Below are positions 54,586-63,843 of a DNA stretch of 64,000 bases, piece by piece. The notes beneath the pieces are model-generated. The model did not search any database, had not been told where the DNA came from, and worked only from the letters and a program-made list of their open reading frames with translations. Each line of letters opens with the position of its first letter. Within the stretch, counting starts at the first letter, position 1. Both the position numbers and the translations under genes were made by a program. The stretch spans positions 310,001 through 374,000 of the forward strand of contig NZ_JABUFE010000002.1 in assembly GCF_013315265.1 (NCBI RefSeq), given 5' to 3'. Source of the stretch: Parasulfitobacter algicola (GTDB lineage Bacteria > Pseudomonadota > Alphaproteobacteria > Rhodobacterales > Rhodobacteraceae).

Positions 54586-55527
54586 ATGCCCCTTAAAATC
54601 GCATTCCAGATGGACCCGATCGAACCGATCGATATCAACGCCGACAGCACTTTTCGCTTGGCCGAAGAGGCACAGGCGCGTGGGCATGATCTGTTTTACT
54701 ATACGCCCGATCATCTGGCGTTTCAGCAAGGAAAACTGACCGCAAGAGGCTGGCCGCTGACCGTACGGCGCGAGATGGGAAATCATTTTTCGCTTGGGGA
54801 TATGACACAGGTCGATCTTGCAGATTTTGATGTGGTGTGGCTGCGTCAGGATCCGCCCTTTGATATGCATTACATCACGACAACCCATCTTTTGGACCGC
54901 ATTCACCCCGAAACCTTGGTGGTGAATGATCCATTCTGGGTTCGCAATTTTCCGGAAAAATTATTGGTTCTGGATTTTCCTGACCTTATCCCGCCAACAA
55001 CCATCGCCCGTGATCTGGAAACGATCAAAGCGTTTAAGGCCGAACATGGCGATGTGATCTTGAAACCGCTTTATGGTAACGGCGGCGCAGGTGTTTTTCG
55101 GTTGGATAAAGCTGATCGCAACTTGTCTTCCCTGCACGAGCTTTTTACCGGCTTTAGCCGTGAGCCTTTGATTGTTCAGAAATTTTTACCCGACGTATCG
55201 AACGGCGATAAACGCGTGATCCTGGTCAATGGCGACCCTGTGGGTGCAATCAACCGCGTACCAGCCGCCGGCGAAACGCGGTCAAACATGCACGTCGGTG
55301 GGCGTCCCGAAAAGGTTACCTTGACAGATCGGGATCTTGAAATTTGCGCGGCCATCGGCCCGGTTTTGCGTGAAAAGGGCCAGATTTTCGTCGGCATTGA
55401 CGTAATTGGCGATTATCTGACGGAAATAAACGTCACCTCTCCCACTGGTATTCAGGAACTGGAACGCTTTGACGGTATCAACGTGGCGGGCCGTATCTGG
55501 GACGTCATCGAAGAAAAACGAAGCTAA
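54586..55527 (+). CDS. gshB: Glutathione synthetase
   Basis: A 313-residue ATP-grasp enzyme, the second step of glutathione synthesis. Visible signatures are [18 protein letters not shown] at the start, [52 protein letters not shown], and [16 protein letters not shown] near the end. It follows yraN by 59 bases and is probably on the same transcript. Confidence 0.97.
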   Translation: MPLKIAFQMDPIEPIDINADSTFRLAEEAQARGHDLFYYTPDHLAFQQGKLTARGWPLTVRREMGNHFSLGDMTQVDLADFDVVWLRQDPPFDMHYITTTHLLDRIHPETLVVNDPFWVRNFPEKLLVLDFPDLIPPTTIARDLETIKAFKAEHGDVILKPLYGNGGAGVFRLDKADRNLSSLHELFTGFSREPLIVQKFLPDVSNGDKRVILVNGDPVGAINRVPAAGETRSNMHVGGRPEKVTLTDRDLEICAAIGPVLREKGQIFVGIDVIGDYLTEINVTSPTGIQELERFDGINVAGRIWDVIEEKRS

Positions 55528-55560
55528 GCGAACGCTCATCAAACCCAGGTCGGGTTTTCC

Positions 55561-55592
55561 TCGCGAAGAAGGCCGGCAAGGGCCTGATAAGC
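55561..55592. repeat. 32-bp interspersed repeat, copy 2 (3' of maeB)
   Basis: Identical to 13356-13387 except one base (GGCCG for GGCCC). It ends one base from the maeB stop codon in the minus direction and also lies 33 bases after the gshB stop on the plus strand, so transcripts from both sides could carry it. Confidence 0.8.
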
Positions 55593-55593
55593 G

Positions 55594-57870
55594 TTAGCCA
55601 TAATGCGCCACAGGTGTGCCAGCCAAAGCTGAAATATTCAACAACCCGCGTGCGGTAATCGATGGCGTTACGATATGCGCTTGATTGCCCATTCCCATCA
55701 GAATTGGCCCAACCTCAAGCCCGCCGCCGCGCATTTTCAAAATATTCCGCACACCAGACGCCGCATCGGCATTTGCAAAGATCAGAACATTCGCAACACC
55801 ATCCATATGCGCATCCGGGAAAATTCGTGACCGCAATTCAGGATCCAGCGCACTGTCGATGTGCATTTCACCCTCATAACTGAAATCACGCGCAGCATTG
55901 TCCAGTATTTCCATCGCCGCCCGCATACGTCGCCCTGTGTCGCAATCCAGATTACCGAATTGCGAATGCGAACACAGCGCAATTTTTGGATCAATCCCGA
56001 ACCTGCGCACGTGACGAGCGGCACCAATGGCCGCTTGGGCAATCTGATTTGGCGTGGGTTCAGGATGCACTTGGGTATCGGCAATGAACAAGGGGCCGTC
56101 TTCCAAGATCATCAGGCTTAACGCGCCCACGGGCCGCAATGTATCTGTCCCCAAAAGCTGCGAGACATAATTCAAATGCCACAAATACTGCCCGAACGTT
56201 CCGCAGATCAAACTGTCCGCATCCCCTCTATGCACCATAACAGCCCCAATCGCAGTTGTATTCGTCCGCATGATCGCACGAGCCAGATCCGGTGTTACAC
56301 CGCGCCGGGCCATTAATGTATGATACGTGCCCCAATAATCACGATATCGCGGATCGTTTTCAGGATTAACGATCTCAAGATCGGCAGCACACACACTGAG
56401 ACCCAACCGTTTACATCTGGTTTCGATAACCTCTGGCCGACCGATCAAAATGGGCGTATCAGTATGTTCTTCCATCATAGCCTGAGCCGCCCGCAACACG
56501 CGTTCGTCTTCGCCTTCTGCAAAAACGATGCGACGGTTTGCTGTTGCGGCGGCTTCAAACACCGGGCGCATCAAAAGGGCAGATTTAAATACCGACCCAT
56601 CCAGTTGGCTCTTATACGCTTCAATATCCTCAAGCGGTTTCGTCGCCACACCTGTTTCCATGGCAGCTTGCGCCACGGCACTGGCAACAACGCCAATCAG
56701 ACGCGGATCGAATGGTTTTGGGATCAGATAATCCGTCCCGAATGTCATCTGTTCACCTTGATAGGCGGCAGCAGCTTCGGCACTGGTTGTCGCGCGCGCT
56801 AATTCGGCGATGCCGGCAATACATGCCAGTTGCATCTGGTCATTTATTTCAGTCGCTCCAACATCCAATGCGCCGCGAAAGATGAATGGAAAACACAGTA
56901 CATTATTGACTTGATTGGGAAAATCACTGCGTCCCGTCGCTATGATTGCATCGGGTGCGATCTTGCGGGCCTCATCTGGCATAATTTCCGGGTTGGGATT
57001 GGCAAGCGCAAATATAATCGGCTGTCTTGCCATTTTGCCCACCATTTTGGGGGTCAAAACATTAGGGCCTGACAATCCCAAGAATAAATCGGCCCCTTCG
57101 ATCACATCCGACAGCTCACGCAGGTCCGACGCTTGGGCATAATCCGCTTTTTGCGGTGTCATATCCGTTTCGCGACCCTTGTAAATTAGTCCGTTCAGAT
57201 CGCACAGCCAGACATTTTCCCGTTTCACACCTAGCTTCAGCAGCATGTTCAGGCAGGCAATACCAGCGGCCCCGCCCCCTGTGGAAACCACCTTGATATC
57301 GGAAAAACTCTTGCCCGCGACGCGCAAAGCATTCGTGGCAGCCGCACCAACAACAATTGCTGTTCCATGTTGATCATCATGAAACACCGGGATGTTCATT
57401 CGTTCGCGACACCGCTTTTCGACGATAAAGCAATCAGGGGCTTTGATATCTTCTAAATTGATTGCACCAAAAGTCGGCTCAAGCGCACAAACAATATCAG
57501 CCAGTTTTTCAGGATCGCTTTCATTCAACTCAATATCAAAACAATCGATATTGGCGAATTTCTTGAACAAAACGGCCTTGCCCTCCATCACGGGTTTCGA
57601 TGCCAAACCGCCAATATTTCCCAAACCCAAAACAGCCGAACCATTTGTGACGACCGCCACCAGATTGCCCCGCCCAGTATATTTTGATGCGTTTGCAGGA
57701 TCGGCTTTGATCTCAAGACAGGCCTCGGCCACGCCAGGTGAATAGGCGCGCGCCAGATCACGACTATTGGCCAGTGGTTTTGTCGCCCTGATTTCCAGCT
57801 TACCGGGTTTCGGATATTCGTGATAATTCAGCGCGGCCTGTTTCAGGCCGTCATGAGACGCATCATCCAT
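55594..57870 (-). CDS. maeB: NADP-dependent malic enzyme with phosphotransacetylase-like domain
   Basis: A 758-residue fusion. The N-terminal malic enzyme part (to about residue 430) shows [60 protein letters not shown], and [15 protein letters not shown] for NADP binding. The C-terminal part (about 440-758; [32 protein letters not shown]) is a phosphotransacetylase-like domain that in this family is regulatory rather than catalytic. It turns malate into pyruvate and NADPH. A 14-bp palindrome lies upstream. Confidence 0.96.
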   Translation of the reverse strand: MDDASHDGLKQAALNYHEYPKPGKLEIRATKPLANSRDLARAYSPGVAEACLEIKADPANASKYTGRGNLVAVVTNGSAVLGLGNIGGLASKPVMEGKAVLFKKFANIDCFDIELNESDPEKLADIVCALEPTFGAINLEDIKAPDCFIVEKRCRERMNIPVFHDDQHGTAIVVGAAATNALRVAGKSFSDIKVVSTGGGAAGIACLNMLLKLGVKRENVWLCDLNGLIYKGRETDMTPQKADYAQASDLRELSDVIEGADLFLGLSGPNVLTPKMVGKMARQPIIFALANPNPEIMPDEARKIAPDAIIATGRSDFPNQVNNVLCFPFIFRGALDVGATEINDQMQLACIAGIAELARATTSAEAAAAYQGEQMTFGTDYLIPKPFDPRLIGVVASAVAQAAMETGVATKPLEDIEAYKSQLDGSVFKSALLMRPVFEAAATANRRIVFAEGEDERVLRAAQAMMEEHTDTPILIGRPEVIETRCKRLGLSVCAADLEIVNPENDPRYRDYWGTYHTLMARRGVTPDLARAIMRTNTTAIGAVMVHRGDADSLICGTFGQYLWHLNYVSQLLGTDTLRPVGALSLMILEDGPLFIADTQVHPEPTPNQIAQAAIGAARHVRRFGIDPKIALCSHSQFGNLDCDTGRRMRAAMEILDNAARDFSYEGEMHIDSALDPELRSRIFPDAHMDGVANVLIFANADAASGVRNILKMRGGGLEVGPILMGMGNQAHIVTPSITARGLLNISALAGTPVAHYG

Positions 57871-57897
57871 ATCATATCCTCCCGTGATCCGATATTT

Positions 57898-57911
57898 GTT
57901 TAACGTTAAAC
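57898..57911. promoter_or_regulatory. Perfect 14-bp palindrome upstream of maeB
   Basis: GTTTAACGTTAAAC is fully self-complementary with a central CG, the shape of LacI/GntR-type operators. It lies 27 bases before the maeB ATG and next to a T-rich run. The regulator is not in this window. Confidence 0.5.
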
Positions 57912-58024
57912 TATTTTTTCAGACTATTGGAAAGGCCCGCTTTTAAAGCAAGGCGTTATTCTTACCGCATGGTGAACATTTAGCGTAGCTTGAATATGGC
58001 TAGGAAATACAAACACTTGGAATA

Positions 58025-59125
58025 TCAACCAATTTTACCACGGTTTTCGCCCACTTGCCCACGATGTAAAAGCAGATGATCAAGGATCACGCATGCCATC
58101 ATAGCCTCGCCTACCGGAACAGCCCTGATACCAACACAAGGATCATGGCGGCCTTTGGTTATGATTTCAGCGGCCTCGCCCGATTTTGTGATCGTCTTGC
58201 GCGATGTCAGGATCGATGAGGTCGGCTTGACCGCGAACCGCACCACAAGATCCTGCCCTGTCGTGATACCACCCAGCACGCCGCCTGCGTGATTGCTGGT
58301 AAATTCGGGGCCATTCGCACCCATAACAATTTCATCGGCGTTGTTGTCACCCGTCAGCATTGCCGCTGACATGCCTTCGCCGATCTCAACCCCTTTGACT
58401 GCGTTGATCGACATCATTGCAGCCGCCAGATCAGTGTCGATCTTGCCATACACAGGGGCGCCCAAACCTGCAGGAACGCCGCGCGCGACAACTTCGATCA
58501 CGGCACCAACAGAATTGCCAGATTTGCGCAAATCATCCAGATAATCCGCCCATTCCTGAGCAGCCGTTGCATCGGGCGTCCAGAACGGGTTTTCGTCAAT
58601 CTGATCCCAATCGAACCGCGCGCGATCCATTTCCAACGCGCCCATCCGGGTCATATACCCTTTGATCTGCACATCAGGCGCCAGCGTCTTGATCGCCTCG
58701 CGCGCCAAACCACCTGCGGCTACGCGCGCTGCTGTTTCCCGCGCCGAAGACCGACCGCCACCGCGATAATCGCGGATGCCGTATTTCTGCCAATAGGTTA
58801 TGTCGGCATGGCCCGGACGAAATTTATCCATAATCTCGGAATAATCCTTGGACCGCTGGTCCGTGTTGCGGATCATTAGCTGAACAGGCGTGCCGGTTGT
58901 TTGCCCTTCGAACACTCCGGATAGAATTTCAACTTCATCCGCTTCACGCCGTTGCGTTGTGTATTTATTCTGCCCAGGCTTCCGGCGATCCAGCCAATGC
59001 TGCAACATGGCCGCATCCACAGGCACACCCGGCGGGCAGCCATCTACGGTCGCCCCCAATGCTGGCCCATGGCTTTCACCCCATGTCGTTACTCGGAAAA
59101 GATGGCCAAAACTGTTCATACTCAT
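58025..59125 (-). CDS. aroC: Chorismate synthase
   Basis: A 366-residue enzyme that forms chorismate at the end of the shikimate pathway with reduced FMN. Motifs are [22 protein letters not shown] near the start, [43 protein letters not shown], and GGILGG-type [16 protein letters not shown]. The start may be ATG 59125 or ATG 59119. It is divergent from the thiamine operon. Confidence 0.97.
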   Translation of the reverse strand: MSMNSFGHLFRVTTWGESHGPALGATVDGCPPGVPVDAAMLQHWLDRRKPGQNKYTTQRREADEVEILSGVFEGQTTGTPVQLMIRNTDQRSKDYSEIMDKFRPGHADITYWQKYGIRDYRGGGRSSARETAARVAAGGLAREAIKTLAPDVQIKGYMTRMGALEMDRARFDWDQIDENPFWTPDATAAQEWADYLDDLRKSGNSVGAVIEVVARGVPAGLGAPVYGKIDTDLAAAMMSINAVKGVEIGEGMSAAMLTGDNNADEIVMGANGPEFTSNHAGGVLGGITTGQDLVVRFAVKPTSSILTSRKTITKSGEAAEIITKGRHDPCVGIRAVPVGEAMMACVILDHLLLHRGQVGENRGKIG

Positions 59126-59224
59126 CGCTGCACGCTCCTTGACATATGCGTCTAACGGGGCAGGCGCAGACGCTCAAGCGGTTTCGACTTGCCCCTGCGC
59201 GATCAAATGGTAAGTCTGGCGATA

Positions 59225-59350
59225 CCTCGGGGTGCCGATAATCGGCTGAGATGCACTATACGAACCCGTTGAACCTGAACCGGTTAACACCGGCGGAGGG
59301 AAGGTTACTGGAACGCTCCAGCCCGTCTCCGTCTGTGGCAGAAATGGAGA
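59225..59350 (+). promoter_or_regulatory. TPP (THI-element) riboswitch ahead of thiBPQ
   Basis: The conserved blocks are seen in order: CGGGGTGCC (59228-59236), GGCTGAGA (59244-59251), ACCCGTTGAACCTGA (59264-59278) and GGCGGAGGGAAGG (59292-59304). Downstream, CTGGA-ACGC-TCCAG forms a small hairpin, and CTCC (59327-59330) can pair with the thiB ribosome site GGAG (59346-59349). That suggests translational control: bound thiamine diphosphate would hide the ribosome site. Confidence 0.95.
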
Positions 59351-59355
59351 GCGAT

Positions 59356-60336
59356 ATGAAATCTTTTACATTTGCCGCGGGACTTTGTCTGACAGCCAGC
59401 TTTGCTATTGCTGAAACGCCAGTTCTGACAGTCTATGCGCCCGATTATTTTGGATCGGAATGGGGCCCCGGCCCCGCGATTGAACAAGCGTTTGAGGCGA
59501 CATGTGAGTGTGATTTGCAATTCGTCACGGGCGATGTGCTGCCAAGGTTGTTGCTTGAAGGCGAACGCACGCGTGCGGATGCTGTCATTGGGTTGAACAC
59601 AGATGTCACCGCCCGTGCCCGTGCCACCGGACTTTTCGCGCCACATGGTCAGGATACATCCGATCTGACAATGCCGATTGACTGGACGGATGATGTTTTT
59701 CTTCCTTTCAACTGGGGCCACACGGCCTTTATTTATAACAACACAAAAATCGAAAACCCCCCGACCAGTTTTGACGAATTGCTAAACGCACCCGATGATC
59801 TGAAGATCGTGATCCAGGATCCGCGCAGCTCAATTTCCGGACTGGCACTGATCCTTTGGGTCAAGGCTGTGTACGGTGATGACGCAGAAGCAGCATGGGC
59901 CAAACTGCAGCCCAAAATACTGACCGTGACCAAGGGTTGGTCGGAAAGCTATGGCATGTTCACCGATGGCGAGGCTGACATGGTGCTTAGTTACACCACC
60001 AGCCCAGCCTATCACATCATTGCTGAAAACGATCAAACGAAACAGGCCGCAATTTTTGAAGAAGGCCATTATTTCATGGTCGAACTGGCCGCCCAGATCG
60101 CAGGTACGGATCAGCCTGAGCTGGCACAGGCATTCATGGATTTTATTCTGACTGAACCGTTTCAGTCCATTATTCCAGAAGGCAATTGGTCATTTCCAGC
60201 GAACCTTTCATCTGACAAATTACCCACTGGCTTTGATCAGCTGAAACTGCCGGAAAAAGTTTTGTTCTATACCGAAGATGAAGCAGCGGCCCTACGTGAT
60301 GAAGCCCTGGACGAATGGCTGCGCGCGCTTCGCTGA
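59356..60336 (+). CDS. thiB: Thiamine ABC transporter substrate-binding protein ThiB
   Basis: I read 326 residues from the ATG at 59356; an open frame from 59251 runs through the riboswitch. The signal peptide is about 18 residues (to IAETP). VLTVYAPDYFGSEWGPGPAIEQAF and FNWGHTAFIYNNTKI are typical of ThiB. The mature protein is periplasmic and carries thiamine or its phosphates to ThiPQ. Its end overlaps thiP by 22 bases. The riboswitch directly upstream supports the function. Confidence 0.96.
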   Translation: MKSFTFAAGLCLTASFAIAETPVLTVYAPDYFGSEWGPGPAIEQAFEATCECDLQFVTGDVLPRLLLEGERTRADAVIGLNTDVTARARATGLFAPHGQDTSDLTMPIDWTDDVFLPFNWGHTAFIYNNTKIENPPTSFDELLNAPDDLKIVIQDPRSSISGLALILWVKAVYGDDAEAAWAKLQPKILTVTKGWSESYGMFTDGEADMVLSYTTSPAYHIIAENDQTKQAAIFEEGHYFMVELAAQIAGTDQPELAQAFMDFILTEPFQSIIPEGNWSFPANLSSDKLPTGFDQLKLPEKVLFYTEDEAAALRDEALDEWLRALR

Positions 60337-61865
60337 CCATTAGGCTTTTTGGCGGCGCGGCTATTGCTGTGCTGCTGACACTAAGCCTTGGAACGCTGAT
60401 CGCAGTGTTGTTGCGGGCCGAGGCGATTTCAGGATTTGGTCGCCCTGAATGGGCGGCCGTACGGTTTACGCTGATGCAAGCGACGCTAAGCGCATTGATC
60501 AGTGTTTCGCTGGCAATTCCTTTGGCGCGCGCCTTGGCTCGCCGACAATTTCCAGGTCGAAGTGCGTTGATTACACTGCTTGGGGCCCCGTTTATTTTGC
60601 CGGTGATTGTCGCCATTCTGGGTCTGGTCGCAATCTTTGGCCGGAATGGCGTGATCTCAAATATTCTGGGCTTTCCGCTGGATATCTATGGGCTTCAGGG
60701 AATTCTTTTGGCCCATGTGTTCTTTAACCTTCCGCTGGCCACGCGGTTGATTTTACAAGGCTGGCTGGCCATTCCATCAGAACGATTTCGCCTTGCCGCC
60801 AGCCTTGGTTTTACGTCCGGCAACGTTGCCCGAACAATCGAACGTCCGATGCTGATTGAAATAGTGCCAGGTGCTTTTCTGGTCATCTTTCTGATCTGCC
60901 TGACCAGCTTTGCTGTGGCGCTTGCCCTTGGCGGCGGCCCCGCTGCTACGACGGTTGAGCTAGCGATTTATCAGGCATTTCGCTTTGACTTTGATTTATC
61001 AAAAGCGGCACTGCTGGCCAGTGCCCAATTCGTGATTTGCGCCATCGCCGGAATCATCGCCCTACGATTATCGATACCCCAAGTTGCTGGCGGCGAATTA
61101 GATCGAACATTGGATAGATGGGATGCCAAATCACCTTTTTTACGGCTTCAGGATGGCGTGATCATCATTTTATCAGCCGTATTTCTGTTGGTGCCGCTTA
61201 GCGCAGTGGTGCTGCGCGGCCTGCCTGGGGTGTTGGAAATGCCCGTAAGCGTTTGGCAAGCCGCACTGCGATCTATCTTTGTCACTGTTATTGCCACAAC
61301 GGTTTGCATGGCGATGTCTTTATCATTGGCGTTTTTCGTACAAAACATCAAACGTGGCAAAATATGGGTCGAAGGAGTTAGTCTGCTGGCAATTGCCGCA
61401 TCCCCACTGGTGATGGGGACAGGACTGTTCTTGATTTTATTTCCTATGATGGACCCGTCGCGCGCAATGCTGTTTATTACAGCACTGGTCAATGCCGCGA
61501 TGGCCCTGCCCTTTGCCTTGCGCGCATTGGTCCCTGCCCTGCGCCAGATCGAAGGAACCTATGGCAAGTTGGCCGATAGCTTGGGGATGCACGGGTTTAC
61601 ACGGCTTCGGTATCTATATCTGCCACGGCTACGCCGCCCGCTTGGGTTTTCTGCAGGGCTCATAGCTGCTCTTGCTATGGGTGATCTGGGTGTAATCACT
61701 TTGTTTTCCGACCCCAATCGCGCGACTTTACCGCTTGAGATGTATCGATTGATGGCATCCTATCGTTTGGAAGCCGCATCCGGTGCTGCCCTGCTTCTGC
61801 TGATGTTTAGCTTAAGCGTATTCTGGATTTTCGACAAAGGGGGCCGCGTTAATGCTGACGTTTGA
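60315..61865 (+). CDS. thiP: Thiamine ABC transporter permease ThiP
   Basis: A 516-residue permease made of two fused halves, about twelve helices. Each half has an EAA-type loop: SERFRLAASLGFTSGNVART (first) and GTYGKLADSLGMHGFTRLRY (second). The fused form is that of E. coli ThiP. It overlaps thiB by 22 bases and thiQ by 14, so the three are translated as one unit. Confidence 0.95.
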   Translation: MAARASLTIRLFGGAAIAVLLTLSLGTLIAVLLRAEAISGFGRPEWAAVRFTLMQATLSALISVSLAIPLARALARRQFPGRSALITLLGAPFILPVIVAILGLVAIFGRNGVISNILGFPLDIYGLQGILLAHVFFNLPLATRLILQGWLAIPSERFRLAASLGFTSGNVARTIERPMLIEIVPGAFLVIFLICLTSFAVALALGGGPAATTVELAIYQAFRFDFDLSKAALLASAQFVICAIAGIIALRLSIPQVAGGELDRTLDRWDAKSPFLRLQDGVIIILSAVFLLVPLSAVVLRGLPGVLEMPVSVWQAALRSIFVTVIATTVCMAMSLSLAFFVQNIKRGKIWVEGVSLLAIAASPLVMGTGLFLILFPMMDPSRAMLFITALVNAAMALPFALRALVPALRQIEGTYGKLADSLGMHGFTRLRYLYLPRLRRPLGFSAGLIAALAMGDLGVITLFSDPNRATLPLEMYRLMASYRLEAASGAALLLLMFSLSVFWIFDKGGRVNADV

Positions 61866-62544
61866 AAATCTGCACATCACTATTGGTGATTTTGAATTGC
61901 GCGGCGACATAAAAATCGAAACGGGCGCGCAAGTTGCTATCATGGGTCCGTCGGGTGCAGGCAAATCAACACTTTTCAATGCCGTTGCGGGGTTTCTTTC
62001 TCCTTCAGCCGGACGGATCGTATGGGATGGCCAGAATATAACCACTTCAGTCCCTGCAGACCGTCCAATCGCGTTGTTGTTTCAAGATAACAATCTGTTT
62101 CCCCATCTAACGGCTTTTCAGAATACAGCCCTTGGTATCAGACCCGATTTGCGTTTGTCGGACACTCAGTCGCAAGATGTAACAGATGCGCTGGCCAAAG
62201 TGGGATTGCAGGAGTTTGAAGCCCGAAAACCCGCAGCATTATCTGGCGGACAACAAAGCCGCGTTGCCTTGGCCCGAGTTCTGGTTCAGCACAAACCTCT
62301 TATTTTGCTTGACGAACCCTTTGCAGCATTGGGTCCGGCGCTTAAAGCAGAAATGCTTGATCTTTTAAGCCGCGGAATTCGCGAAAGCGGCGGTACATTG
62401 TTAATGATCACCCACGATCCGGCAGATGCCAAACGTATCGCCGATAGCGTGATCATCGTGGCTGATGGTCAGATCGCGGCACCAGTTGAAACGGTGGCGC
62501 TTTTTGAAAATCCGCCTGCCGCTTTGCAAACATATCTGGGCTAG
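61852..62544 (+). CDS. thiQ: Thiamine ABC transporter ATP-binding protein ThiQ
   Basis: A 230-residue ATPase with Walker A GPSGAGKST (about 36-44), the ThiQ-typical LLFQDNNLFPHLTAFQN, signature ALSGGQQSRVALARVL, Walker B LILLDEPFAALGP and the switch His in MITHDPADA. It powers thiamine import with ThiB and ThiP. The hemP gene converges on it with only 2 bases between stop codons. Confidence 0.96.
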   Translation: MLTFENLHITIGDFELRGDIKIETGAQVAIMGPSGAGKSTLFNAVAGFLSPSAGRIVWDGQNITTSVPADRPIALLFQDNNLFPHLTAFQNTALGIRPDLRLSDTQSQDVTDALAKVGLQEFEARKPAALSGGQQSRVALARVLVQHKPLILLDEPFAALGPALKAEMLDLLSRGIRESGGTLLMITHDPADAKRIADSVIIVADGQIAAPVETVALFENPPAALQTYLG

Positions 62545-62546
62545 GG

Positions 62547-62723
62547 TTATTTGGTCAAAATCAGCTTGCCCGCCCGGGTGATGCGCAAAACATAAAGCTG
62601 ATTGTCCAAAACGATATGGGCCTGCACCCCATCACCAACCAAACTGCGCGCGTTATAGCTGGGCAAAGACTGTGGCCGATCAGTGGTTTGTGCGATCTCA
62701 AAGGACGTGGGCTTCATATTCAT
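62547..62723 (-). CDS. hemP: Hemin uptake protein HemP
   Basis: A 58-residue protein read on the minus strand from ATG 62723 (or the second ATG at 62717). The family pattern is clear: YNARSLVGDGVQAHIVLDNQ then LYVLRITRAGKLILTK. HemP/HmuP proteins accompany haem uptake and in some bacteria activate the haem receptor gene. Its ATG overlaps the stop of a 52-residue upstream gene (ATGA). An iron-box-like palindrome lies 5' of the pair. No haem transporter genes are in the window. Confidence 0.88.
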   Translation of the reverse strand: MNMKPTSFEIAQTTDRPQSLPSYNARSLVGDGVQAHIVLDNQLYVLRITRAGKLILTK

Positions 62724-62878
62724 AGGCGTGCCTCAATCCGATCCAATAAAATCTCAAGGCGTAATTCGCTGGAATAAGTGCCTTCGCTTAGCACAGCTGT
62801 AATTTCTTGCCAGCACGGTTTTAGATTCTGAATATAGTCAACGCGCGGTAGCATCTGTTGGGGTCTTGGGTCGTCCAT
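62720..62878 (-). CDS. Small protein of unknown function translationally coupled to hemP
   Basis: A 52-residue protein (MDDPRPQQMLPRVDYIQNLK start, ending LLDRIEARL) with a perfect GGAGG five bases before the ATG at 62878. It has no membrane helix or signal peptide and is likely all helical. Its TGA shares bases with the hemP ATG. By position it should be iron-regulated and act in haem or iron handling, but this is inferred only from context. Confidence 0.75.
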   Translation of the reverse strand: MDDPRPQQMLPRVDYIQNLKPCWQEITAVLSEGTYSSELRLEILLDRIEARL

Positions 62879-62955
62879 TTGAACCTCCAAAGCATATATC
62901 TAGATGGTTCCGGGCTTGTCCCTTTCAGGGCAATGGCTAGGATATAATTCCAAAT

Positions 62956-62972
62956 CTGACTAATTTAGTCAG
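62956..62972. promoter_or_regulatory. Perfect 17-bp palindrome, iron-box-like operator for the hemP pair
   Basis: CTGACTAA-T-TTAGTCAG reads the same on both strands around the central T. It lies about 80 bases before the small gene upstream of hemP. From memory it resembles the Iron-Rhodo-box predicted for Rhodobacterales (Rrf2-family regulators such as IscR or RirA); I could not check the published consensus. Confidence 0.65.
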
Positions 62973-63013
62973 TCATGTCAATTGCTGAGTTAAAAAATCT
63001 AATTATCGGCAAA

Positions 63014-63823
63014 TTATAGCAGTGTTGTGAGTGAAATCAGCAAAACACATTCCGTGATTTGCTGAGATGCACCCAGAATATCGCCTGTTTGCCCCCCTAT
63101 TTTAGCGCGTGCCACATATCCCACAGCGACAGTACATAAAATCATCAAGCCGATTAATAGAATCACAGCCGAAGGTAAGATCAATACGGTAATGGCAAAC
63201 GCCAAAATTGCGGCCAAAATGACTTTGCTTGCAGGTGGTCTGCCGACCGAAGATGCAAGCCCCGTTTTCCGTGCATTCGCAAGACCGTGCATCAATGCTA
63301 CCATTGGCACACGGCTTAGCGCACCCAAGGCAATTAATAGATAAACCGGCAAGGACGATAATAAAACACTTAGTGCTGCACACCGTAAAATCAGACTTAG
63401 GGTCAGTGCAATCACCCCATATACACCAATGTGACTATCTTTCATGATCTCAAGACGCCTGTCGCGATCATAGGCCCCCCAAAGACCATCGGCGCTGTCA
63501 GCCAGACCATCTTCGTGCATGGCACCCGTCAGCACGACCTGGAGCACCACAACAAGCACCGCAACGATCACTGGAACAACCCCAAACCATAGGAAAACTG
63601 CTGCAACTGCCGCAGCAATACCCCCAATCAATGCGCCGACAACTGGATAAGCCCATGCCGCAAGCGCACCCCGCGCCATAACGTGATCCGAATTCAGCGG
63701 AACAGGCAGCCGCGTCAAAAGACCGATTGCGGCAGGAATATCGATCAAATCAAGGATGCGGGTTGACAAAAGAACGGCCTTTCTATCGCTTCTCGGCTCA
63801 GGTTTGCGTAAAGACATCTGCAC
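63014..63823 (-). CDS. cobS: Adenosylcobinamide-GDP ribazoletransferase (cobalamin synthase) CobS
   Basis: A 269-residue membrane protein with about six helices. The CobS signature TGAMHEDGLADSADGLWGAYDRDRRLEIMKDSHIG is split as TGAMHEDGLADSADGLWG and RRLEIMKDSHIGVYG (about 100-135); the acidic residues bind Mg2+. It joins the lower ligand to adenosylcobinamide in the last steps of B12 synthesis. The first ATG leaves only 20 bases to the divergent cobT start; a later start would leave more room for promoters. Confidence 0.93.
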   Translation of the reverse strand: MQMSLRKPEPRSDRKAVLLSTRILDLIDIPAAIGLLTRLPVPLNSDHVMARGALAAWAYPVVGALIGGIAAAVAAVFLWFGVVPVIVAVLVVVLQVVLTGAMHEDGLADSADGLWGAYDRDRRLEIMKDSHIGVYGVIALTLSLILRCAALSVLLSSLPVYLLIALGALSRVPMVALMHGLANARKTGLASSVGRPPASKVILAAILAFAITVLILPSAVILLIGLMILCTVAVGYVARAKIGGQTGDILGASQQITECVLLISLTTLL

Positions 63824-63843
63824 GTATTTTCAATGAGGGACCA

